Shown here: positions 1 to 4,971 of the stretch, piece after piece
Layout of the letters: every line of letters begins with the position of its first letter
Position numbering within the stretch: position 1 is the first letter of the stretch
NCBI GenBank assembly: GCA_045659265.1
Contig: JAZOWO010000122.1
Span: 1 to 11,615, forward strand
DNA from: UMGS1649 sp045659265
Lineage (GTDB): Bacteria; Bacillota; Clostridia; TANB77; CAG-465
Direction: 5' to 3'
DNA length: 11,615 nt
Program-made: the position numbers and the translations under genes
The notes under the pieces: generated by a model
The model's input: the letters and a program-made list of their open reading frames with translations, nothing else
The model's database searches: none
What the model was told of the DNA's origin: nothing

Positions 1-19
1 CCTTTATTTTTCTTCTTGT

Positions 20-48
20 ATTATATCACAGGAAGGTTCTTCTAACAA
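20..48 (-). promoter_or_regulatory. outward promoter for a gene left of the window
   Basis: On the - strand, TTGTTA (43-48) and TATAAT (20-25) are separated by 17 bases, and TGA directly precedes the -10, giving an extended -10. Transcription would start near 13 and leave the window to the left. AAAGG at 1-5 could be the ribosome binding site of that gene. Bases 1-53 hold nothing else I can support. The promoter is back to back with the + strand promoter at 70-97. Confidence 0.5.
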
Positions 49-69
49 CCAAAGTGTATATATGCTTAG

Positions 70-97
70 TTGTATTTTGGCATATTTATGCTATAAT
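70..97 (+). promoter_or_regulatory. promoter of the 129-746 gene
   Basis: TTGTAT (70-75) and a perfect TATAAT (92-97) are 16 bases apart, with TG at 89-90 giving an extended -10. The transcript would start near 104, about 25 bases before the ATG at 129. This rules out the more upstream in-frame ATG at 54 as a start, because it lies before the promoter. Confidence 0.6.
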
Positions 98-128
98 ACT
101 GCTATGTAAATTTTACGGAGGTGTTTCT

Positions 129-746
129 ATGGATTCTACAAATTACATAGATACTATTAAATGTTCTTTAGATGAACTATTAGAGTTAGTGAATGTGAAT
201 GAAGTTAAGGATTTTCTAGATAGATATAACGCTATATCTGAATCTGGCAGCAATATTACTATTAGCAGCATGCAAGATACTACAAAAAGTACAATTAAGC
301 AAATACTAATGTTACTAGCAGTTGTGGCTAAAAAAGATTTGAAAGACATATATGAAAGATTAGATTTTATTGACTGTGTTTTAGATGAAGATAATTATTT
401 CTTTGAAACTCCATATAGACCAAGTAGAGATATTTCTATTCCTTCAATGTTTCATACTAATCTCGAATTTATACATACGTATTATTACACTTTATGGACT
501 ACTAAGGTTGAAAAACTACCTGATACTAAGAGTAAAGAGCTTGTTAACAAACTCTTTACTGCTTGGGCAGAATATTTAGAATTAGATAAGAATAACAAAT
601 ATTACACTACTTTAATTAATGAAATTAATATTAATGACGAGGATAAGCTTATGAGCGCAGCTAGTGCTATGTCTACTTCTGCTTTTAATACAATGGAATA
701 TGAATACATCGATTCTTTTTATCCACCTTTCTATTTAGATGATTAA
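129..746 (+). CDS. hypothetical protein, 205 aa
   Basis: I do not recognise this protein. The chosen start follows a clear TACGGAGGTG ribosome binding site (114-123) and sits just downstream of a good promoter; the longer frame opening at 54 adds a hydrophobic stretch that is untranslated leader. The protein looks soluble, with no signal peptide or membrane helix. It appears mostly helical, with an acidic N-terminal half, an aromatic-rich middle (EFIHTYYYTLW near residues 113-123) and a very acidic, tyrosine-rich C-terminus ending in DD. It is monocistronic and ends in a hairpin shared with the converging ABC-F gene. Nothing ties it to the defence genes. It could be a lineage-specific cytoplasmic protein. 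Confidence 0.75.
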   Translation: MDSTNYIDTIKCSLDELLELVNVNEVKDFLDRYNAISESGSNITISSMQDTTKSTIKQILMLLAVVAKKDLKDIYERLDFIDCVLDEDNYFFETPYRPSRDISIPSMFHTNLEFIHTYYYTLWTTKVEKLPDTKSKELVNKLFTAWAEYLELDKNNKYYTTLINEININDEDKLMSAASAMSTSAFNTMEYEYIDSFYPPFYLDD

Positions 747-750
747 TATT

Positions 751-797
751 AATAACAAATAATCCAGCTCTTTTATGACTGGATTATTTTTGTTATT
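751..797. terminator. bidirectional terminator between convergent genes
   Basis: An imperfect inverted repeat pairs 751-767 with 779-797 (core AATAATCCAG / CTGGATTATT, with a two-T bulge on the right arm) around an 11-base loop. The right arm ends in T-rich sequence, and the left arm gives a T-rich tail on the other strand. It begins 4 bases after the + gene and ends just before the ABC-F stop codon, so it probably serves both transcripts. Confidence 0.7.
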
Positions 798-2348
798 CTA
801 TATATTTATTTCTCTATCTGCTATTTTGTTTGCAAAGTATCTATCGTGTGATGCAAATAATATTGTACCTTTGTATTCTTTTAGATTTTCTTCTAAGAGT
901 TCTCTTGTAGATATATCTAGGTGATTTGTAGGTTCATCTAGTATAAGGAAGTTAGTTTGTTTTATTACTAATTCTGCTATTAGTAGTCTTACTCTTTCTC
1001 CTCCAGATAATTCTTTTAATCTCTTAAATACATTATCTCCATAAAACATATATTTTGCTAGGAAGTTTCTTGCTTCTGTTTCACTTCCACCGTGAGTTTT
1101 GAAGAAATATTCTAATACTGTATCTTGTTCACTTTCGAACTTTATTTCTTGTGGTATATATCCTATCTTTACAGATGGATTTATCTTTATTTCTCCAGTG
1201 TAATCTTTGTCTTTTCCTAGTATTATTTTTATTAGCGTAGATTTACCAGATCCATTTTTACCTTTAAGTTGGACTTTTTCTCCTCCGTATACTCCCATGT
1301 TAAACTTAGTAAACACAGTTTTGTTAGGATAACTTTTATTTAAGTTTTTAATTACTAATATATCTTTTCCAGCTTTTCCACAAGAGTTTATCTTTATTGG
1401 TAATACTGTTTCTATTCTTTTTTCTAATACTTCTACTTTCTCTAATCTTTTTTCTATAGATTTAGCACGTTTGAAGAACATTTCATTTCCAGCAAGCCTA
1501 CCGAACTCTCTAAGCTTCTTTATGCTTTCTTTCATCTTTTCTATCTGCTTTTGTTGTGACTTGTAGTTCTCAAACTCAGCTAGTGTTCTTCTTTCATCTT
1601 CTTCTAAGAAGTATGTGTAATTACCAAAATATATCTTTGCACGACCATTTTCTAGAAGTATTGTTTTAGTAGCGACCTTGTCTAGAAAATATCTGTCATG
1701 GGATATTAACAGTATTGTTCCTTTATATTCTATTAAAAAGCTTTCTAGCCATTCTAGTGTTTCTATGTCTAAATGGTTAGTTGGTTCATCTAAAAGTAAT
1801 ATACTTGGATTCTTAAGAAGTATAGCGGCAAGATTTACTATTGTTTTTTCCCCACCACTTAGTGTGTTATATTCTTTCTTTAGGTATTCTTTATCTAGTT
1901 TAAATCCAGAACATATCTTTTTGAATTTTTCTTCTAGTTCATATCCACCTAAAGCAATATATTTTTCTTGTAATCTACCATATTTCTTAAGTACATCTTC
2001 TAAGTCTTCATTATCACTTGCCATCTTAAGTTCTAATTCTCTTAGTCTACTTTCTATTTCTGTATATTCCTTAAAGCTTTCTTTTAGGTAGTCTTCTACT
2101 ATTATGTTAGTAGGTTCGCTTTCATATACTTGTTTTAAGTATCCAATACTTGCACCTTTTCTTATATTTACGGTACCTTCCTCGTGATTTTCTATGCCAC
2201 TTATTATTCTAAATATTGTGGACTTCCCCGAACCATTTTCGCCTATTAGCGATATTCTTTCATGAGTATTGACCGCAAAAGTTACACCGTCTAAAACATT
2301 CTTTAGACCGTAATTCTTCTTTACATTATTTAATTCTATTTCTATCAT
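798..2348 (-). CDS. ABC-F family ATPase, ribosome-protection type
   Basis: The protein (516 aa) has two ABC ATPase domains and no membrane domain, which defines ABC-F. These proteins bind the ribosomal E site and rescue stalled or antibiotic-blocked ribosomes. Domain 1: Walker A GENGSGKST (36-44), signature LSGGE (163-167), Walker B with DEP (187-189), switch H217. Domain 2: Walker A GKNGSGKST (363-371), signature LSGGE (447-451), Walker B DEP (471-473), switch H501. Both catalytic glutamates (E188, E472) are present. The charged helical linker (about 250-320) is the P-site tRNA interaction or antibiotic-resistance region; its FFKRAKSIEKRLEK segment is typical of the resistance-like clades. 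The protein stops soon after the second H-switch, without a C-terminal extension. The start follows GGAG (2357-2360). The attenuator-like leader upstream argues for a drug-inducible role in protection against lincosamides, pleuromutilins or similar drugs. The drug is not predictable, and a housekeeping ABC-F remains possible. Confidence 0.9.
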   Translation of the reverse strand: MIEIELNNVKKNYGLKNVLDGVTFAVNTHERISLIGENGSGKSTIFRIISGIENHEEGTVNIRKGASIGYLKQVYESEPTNIIVEDYLKESFKEYTEIESRLRELELKMASDNEDLEDVLKKYGRLQEKYIALGGYELEEKFKKICSGFKLDKEYLKKEYNTLSGGEKTIVNLAAILLKNPSILLLDEPTNHLDIETLEWLESFLIEYKGTILLISHDRYFLDKVATKTILLENGRAKIYFGNYTYFLEEDERRTLAEFENYKSQQKQIEKMKESIKKLREFGRLAGNEMFFKRAKSIEKRLEKVEVLEKRIETVLPIKINSCGKAGKDILVIKNLNKSYPNKTVFTKFNMGVYGGEKVQLKGKNGSGKSTLIKIILGKDKDYTGEIKINPSVKIGYIPQEIKFESEQDTVLEYFFKTHGGSETEARNFLAKYMFYGDNVFKRLKELSGGERVRLLIAELVIKQTNFLILDEPTNHLDISTRELLEENLKEYKGTILFASHDRYFANKIADREINI

Positions 2349-2351
2349 TGT

Positions 2352-2449
2352 TATATCTCCTTATCTTACTATTTTTTAAGTATAACGAGATATATTTGCT
2401 ATGTTACTTTAAACTATTACAACCCATAGCAATTATCTCGTTGTAATAG
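2352..2449 (-). promoter_or_regulatory. translational attenuator of the ABC-F gene
   Basis: On the - strand mRNA, three pairings compete. First, CTATTACAAC (2440-2449, end of the leader ORF) pairs perfectly with GTTGTAATAG (2414-2423). Second, AACGAGATAATTGCTATG (2425-2442, spanning the leader stop) pairs with 2384-2403 over about 17 bp with a small internal loop. Third, TATATCTC (2387-2394, inside that same 3' arm) pairs with GAGATATA (2352-2359), which includes part of the ABC-F ribosome binding site. The arms cannot all be paired at once. No U-run follows any hairpin, so this looks like control of translation, not of termination. Which state is 'on' cannot be decided by eye. Confidence 0.65.
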
Positions 2450-2507
2450 CTTGACAGCCGAAGCCTCTGTATTTGTTTTCCTCCATAAATTTTTGTTTGT
2501 TAGTCAT
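2433..2507 (-). CDS. 24-aa leader peptide of the ABC-F gene
   Basis: A short ORF (24 codons plus TAA) follows an excellent ribosome binding site, TGGAGG (2515-2520), spaced seven bases from its ATG. The peptide starts MTNKQKFMEENKY and ends GFGCQAITTR. It is too short for a stand-alone enzyme, and its last seven codons lie inside the arms of the attenuator. Leader peptides that stall the ribosome in the presence of a drug regulate many erm and ABC-F resistance genes, and this layout matches. I know of no characterised homologue. A small UUCG-capped hairpin can form within codons 13-18. Confidence 0.65.
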   Translation of the reverse strand: MTNKQKFMEENKYRGFGCQAITTR

Positions 2508-2538
2508 TGTAATTCCTCCAATTTTTCTTACAATATAT

Positions 2539-2567
2539 ATTTTACCACAGATTAAAGGATTTGTGAA
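2539..2567 (-). promoter_or_regulatory. promoter of the leader peptide and ABC-F gene
   Basis: TTCACA (2562-2567) and TAAAAT (2539-2544) are 17 bases apart, each matching 5 of 6 consensus bases, and TGG just before the -10 makes it an extended type. Transcription would start near 2532, about 25 bases before the leader ATG. The -35 and most of the spacer lie inside the last codons of the upstream membrane protein gene. Confidence 0.65.
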
Positions 2568-3280
2568 GATTGGATGTGCATTTGGCCGTACAATGGTGTT
2601 ACAAGTCTCTTATACTCTATTTCATTTATTACAGTTGGCGGTGAAAGTTTCTCTTTTTCATACCAAAATGGTTGTTCATATAAATTGTTGAATGCATCTT
2701 TATACGCTATTGCCATTGTACATGTATATAAGTGTTGCACTTTATGTTCTTCCAAATAATATACTCTAATCATTATTGTTTCATCTTTTTGCACCTTCAT
2801 CTCATCATATATACTACTATTAACTATACCTTTTTCGATTGCAAAATCTAATCCATTATATTCCAGTAGCATATTGTGTTCCTTAAATATAGCACATAGT
2901 GCTAATTCGTTGACATCCGAGTTGCCTATGTTTTTTAAGTAATAATCTATGTATTTATATTTTGTTTTCTCTTTAATATCCTCTGGATATATGATTTTGC
3001 ATTTTTTGAAATCATTTGTATACTCATATCTATATGGCACTAAAAACGCTTCTAAAGTTGGTTTTTCAGTTCCCATTTCAACAACTTTCTCTAACTTAAA
3101 CTCAGCTTTATTTTCATACTTTCGTTCATTTTCTCTCCTAGCTTCATCTTTTCGTCTTTCCTTTAAATCTTTCGATGATAAATATATAGATGTTGCAGAA
3201 GAAATAAAGCCTCCCACAATAACGCCTATTATAGTTGTTAAGAACGAATTTGTATTAATATAATCAAAGATTTCTCTCAT
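2552..3280 (-). CDS. one-helix membrane protein, third gene of the CBASS operon
   Basis: I do not recognise this 242-aa protein. It has a single hydrophobic helix near the N-terminus (about residues 12-34, FLTTIIGVIVGGFISSATSIYL). A highly charged, probably coiled-coil segment follows (about 37-66, rich in K, E and R), then a mixed alpha/beta soluble domain (about 75-242) with no motif I can name. The arrangement suggests a short periplasmic N-terminus, a membrane anchor and a cytoplasmic domain. It starts 20 bases after the Cap15 stop behind a strong GTGGAGGT ribosome binding site and is therefore very likely co-transcribed with CBASS. It could be an extra CBASS component, an immunity or regulatory protein, or an unrelated passenger. 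No terminator follows it. Confidence 0.75.
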   Translation of the reverse strand: MREIFDYINTNSFLTTIIGVIVGGFISSATSIYLSSKDLKERRKDEARRENERKYENKAEFKLEKVVEMGTEKPTLEAFLVPYRYEYTNDFKKCKIIYPEDIKEKTKYKYIDYYLKNIGNSDVNELALCAIFKEHNMLLEYNGLDFAIEKGIVNSSIYDEMKVQKDETIMIRVYYLEEHKVQHLYTCTMAIAYKDAFNNLYEQPFWYEKEKLSPPTVINEIEYKRLVTPLYGQMHIQSSQIL

Positions 3281-3300
3281 TTAATTACCTCCACTTATAA

Positions 3301-3822
3301 CTATTTCTTATATAGTTCTATATCTCCACAAGAACCCCTGTCTGTAAAATATTCTCCTTTAATATTATTAATATCGTTAAGATTTAATTTGCAAGTCCCA
3401 TAATGAATTGCGCTTCTATTCCTAACCTTTTGATTAGGCTCATTAATATATGTATATGTAAGATACCAAATTCCATTGTCTTGATGTACGCTTGCTATAA
3501 TAGATTTGCTAAAGCTCTCGTCACTCTTCATTTCCACTCTTACAAAGAGCAAATCTTGATGTATTGTTAAATCTACTTCTTTACTTTTATATTTTCCATC
3601 ATATTGATACTTTATTACCGCTTTATACTTCTTTTTTAAGCGTGGCGTTTTTTCTAAAAAATCATATCTCCATATAATTTTTTCGTATATCCACGCCACA
3701 AAAAGACAGATTGTAACAGAATAGCCGATTGCATCAAATAGATTTATATTTAATAAGAATTTTAACAAAACAAATATAATAATACCTAAGTATATAAACT
3801 TTTGTAAACATTTATTATCCAT
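3301..3822 (-). CDS. cap15: Cap15-type CBASS membrane effector
   Basis: Cap15 proteins are CBASS effectors: a beta-barrel domain senses a cyclic nucleotide made by the partner CD-NTase, and the membrane helices then oligomerise and disrupt the inner membrane, killing the infected cell. This 173-aa protein has two hydrophobic helices (about 9-27 and 30-49) ending in IYEKIIWRYDF, followed by a beta-rich domain (about 60-173). The domain carries family-like segments KYKAVIKYQYDGK (65-77), NRSAIHYGTCKL (135-146) and KGEYFTDRG (155-163), and its length is normal for the family. Its ATG overlaps the CD-NTase stop by one base (TAATG), implying translational coupling. Assignment rests on remembered family features plus the diagnostic neighbour. 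The ligand cannot be read from the sequence. Confidence 0.85.
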   Translation of the reverse strand: MDNKCLQKFIYLGIIIFVLLKFLLNINLFDAIGYSVTICLFVAWIYEKIIWRYDFLEKTPRLKKKYKAVIKYQYDGKYKSKEVDLTIHQDLLFVRVEMKSDESFSKSIIASVHQDNGIWYLTYTYINEPNQKVRNRSAIHYGTCKLNLNDINNIKGEYFTDRGSCGDIELYKK

Positions 3823-4670
3823 TAATCTCTTAACTCCACTGTTTTATCCAGCAATTCTATAAACATTAATATGTTTATATAAATCTCATCGTTTTTTATC
3901 AAAGGCTTTATACCGTTTCCTTCCTTAAAGTCTCTAATTTTATGCTTCATCGAACACAAGCTGTTTATAATCAGTTTTACTCCTAATTCTAAACTATATG
4001 TATAGTCACTAAACACGCCATCAGGCAGATTATACAGCAATGATTCCAATTGAAAAGACCCTAATTTTTCATAGCCCAAATCCCTCTTGATATTTTTAAA
4101 GATTCTAACATATCTTTTATAATTGTAGTCCGTTCTTTTATTTTTATTTTTAGAATTATCAATATGTTGTAGTGGATAATTTATTATTTTTTCACCATTG
4201 TCAGTATAGAAATATATGCCATCCCTAACAGACTTAGCATAAAAAGCTGGCACTACGTCAATATCCTTTCTAGCACTATTTCCTTTTACTTTAATTGACT
4301 TATTCTTTCTTTCAACATTTTCCTTTCCAAAGTGCATAGCTAAAGCATTTAATATCGATTGTTTATACTTTTCAAAACCTATTGGAATGATAGGCTTATA
4401 AAGAATTGCCACGTCTACATCACTTGTGTGCTTTATGTTCGTCTTATTTGCATATGATCCTTGCAATAGAATTGTCAAGGTTGCACCATATTTGTCCCTT
4501 TTTTCATAATAGAAAGTATACTCATCATATTGTTTCAACTCTTCATCTAAATCATAACCTGCTTTTACCAATGCATCCCTAACCATTCTAATAGCTCTCT
4601 TGCACATTTCGTTTTCAGTATCACTAATAGGTTCTGCATATTCTTTTAATTTTTCACGTGTATAAATCAT
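3822..4670 (-). CDS. CBASS cyclic nucleotide synthase (CD-NTase)
   Basis: CD-NTases are activated by phage infection and make a cyclic di- or trinucleotide that switches on the effector. This 282-aa protein has the polymerase-beta-like core: helical N-terminus, then GSYANKT (71-77) with the GS motif, the metal-binding pair D84 and D86 in TSDVDVAI, and the third acidic residue in KDIDVVPAF (D138, possibly D136). The C-terminal helical half includes GSFQLESLLYNLP (204-216), like the OAS/SMODS fold. All catalytic residues expected are present, so it should be active. The start follows GGGGGA (4677-4682), and a 14-codon micro-ORF ends directly before the ATG. It overlaps cap15 by one base. I do not assign a CdnA-H clade or product. 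With no Cap2/Cap3, this fits type I CBASS. Confidence 0.88.
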   Translation of the reverse strand: MIYTREKLKEYAEPISDTENEMCKRAIRMVRDALVKAGYDLDEELKQYDEYTFYYEKRDKYGATLTILLQGSYANKTNIKHTSDVDVAILYKPIIPIGFEKYKQSILNALAMHFGKENVERKNKSIKVKGNSARKDIDVVPAFYAKSVRDGIYFYTDNGEKIINYPLQHIDNSKNKNKRTDYNYKRYVRIFKNIKRDLGYEKLGSFQLESLLYNLPDGVFSDYTYSLELGVKLIINSLCSMKHKIRDFKEGNGIKPLIKNDEIYINILMFIELLDKTVELRD

Positions 4671-4715
4671 TTATTTTCCCCCATTTCTTAAGAATTTTAT
4701 TATAACGTTTTTCAT
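4671..4715 (-). CDS. 14-aa micro-ORF abutting the CD-NTase start
   Basis: A short frame with a good ribosome binding site (AAGGAGAT) begins at 4715 and encodes MKNVIIKFLRNGGK. Its TAA is immediately followed by the CD-NTase ATG (TAAATG), and its Gly-Gly codons (GGGGGA) double as the CD-NTase ribosome binding site. A ribosome finishing here could reinitiate on the CD-NTase, coupling the two. It lies just downstream of the terminator at 4733-4769. No homologue is known to me, and the peptide itself may have no function. Confidence 0.4.
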   Translation of the reverse strand: MKNVIIKFLRNGGK

Positions 4716-4732
4716 ATTATTATCTCCTTACA

Positions 4733-4769
4733 AAAAAGTCTTTTCACACAATCGGTGAAAAGACTTTTT
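4733..4769 (-). terminator. intrinsic terminator upstream of the CBASS operon
   Basis: Perfect 15-bp inverted repeat AAAAAGTCTTTTCAC / GTGAAAAGACTTTTT (4733-4747 and 4755-4769) with a 7-base loop. Read on the - strand it ends in a run of six T, so it should stop transcripts coming from the ATPase gene before they reach CBASS. Its 5' arm on the - strand overlaps the stop codon of the 11-codon micro-ORF, so a translating ribosome could block folding. The mirror symmetry also allows some function on the + strand. Confidence 0.75.
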
Positions 4770-4803
4770 ATTCTAGTTTTTCTATTGAAATCTTCAATTT
4801 CAT
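4768..4803 (-). CDS. 11-aa micro-ORF whose stop lies in the terminator
   Basis: Encodes MKLKISIEKLE behind a near-perfect ribosome binding site (GAGGTGAT, 4808-4815). The strength of the site for so short a frame suggests a regulatory leader ORF. Its UAA (4768-4770) overlaps the first bases of the terminator stem, so ribosome occupancy at the stop would mask the 5' arm. The peptide is charged, not hydrophobic, so it does not look like a type I toxin. Evidence is the ribosome binding site and position only. Confidence 0.4.
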   Translation of the reverse strand: MKLKISIEKLE

Positions 4804-4823
4804 ACCGATCACCTCTCATATAA

Positions 4824-4944
4824 GACCGGTAAAACGCAAAGTACCCTCTTTACAATTAATACAAATTGTAATATAATACTAGTATGTATATGGATCTTGC
4901 CGGATTTAAATATACATACTAGGACCTTGCGTTTCGCCTGGTTC
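4824..4944. other. three-stem inverted-repeat RNA structure
   Basis: An outer imperfect stem pairs 4824-4846 with 4922-4944 (core AAACGCAA / TTGCGTTT). It encloses two perfect hairpins: TTACAATT / AATTGTAA (4850-4857 and 4864-4871) and CTAGTATGTATAT / ATATACATACTAG (4879-4891 and 4910-4922, 18-base loop). Either strand's RNA could fold as a three-way junction. The + strand carries a promoter and terminator inside it; the - strand would be read as the untranslated region between the ATPase gene and CBASS. I do not recognise a known riboswitch, T-box or insertion-sequence end. Confidence 0.6.
4849..4877 (+). promoter_or_regulatory. promoter of the antisense small RNA
   Basis: TTTACA (4849-4854) and a perfect TATAAT (4872-4877) are separated by 17 bases. 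Transcription would start near 4884 and meet a GC-rich hairpin with nine T after about 70 bases. No open reading frame of note follows, so the product should be a small RNA. Confidence 0.6.
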
Positions 4945-4953
4945 TTTTTTTTT
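4884..4953 (+). ncRNA. candidate antisense small RNA, about 70 nt
   Basis: The predicted RNA has two stems. The 5' hairpin has an 8-10 bp AT stem and an 18-base loop (GGATCTTGCCGGATTTAA) that contains CUUG, which fits the YUNR U-turn motif common in antisense-RNA recognition loops. The second stem is the terminator. It is fully complementary to the - strand RNA lying between the ATPase gene and the CBASS operon. The arrangement resembles plasmid copy-control or attenuation antisense RNAs, but no replication gene is present. The ends are predicted, not measured. Confidence 0.5.
4921..4953 (+). terminator. terminator of the antisense small RNA
   Basis: AGGACC (4921-4926) pairs with GGTTCT (4940-4945, one G-U pair), and inside it GCG (4929-4931) pairs with CGC (4935-4937) around a TTT loop. 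Nine T follow (4945-4953). This is among the best + strand terminators in the window, although the only + transcript able to reach it is the small RNA. Confidence 0.7.
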
Positions 4954-4971
4954 GCTTCTTTAGTGCCTAGC

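Noticed and set aside
54..128. N-terminal extension of the first gene from the ATG at 54
   Set aside because: It has no ribosome binding site and contains the promoter of the gene; the ATG at 129 has TACGGAGGTG.
4824..4953. Retron msr-msd RNA or IS200/IS605 end
   Set aside because: Inverted repeats suggest it, but no reverse transcriptase, TnpA or TnpB gene is in the window.
4768..4953. Type I toxin-antitoxin pair (small peptide plus antisense RNA)
   Set aside because: The 11-aa peptide is charged and lacks the membrane helix typical of such toxins; a regulatory leader fits better.
4824..4953. Plasmid replication control RNA
   Set aside because: The architecture is similar, but no rep gene, origin iterons or partition genes are visible.
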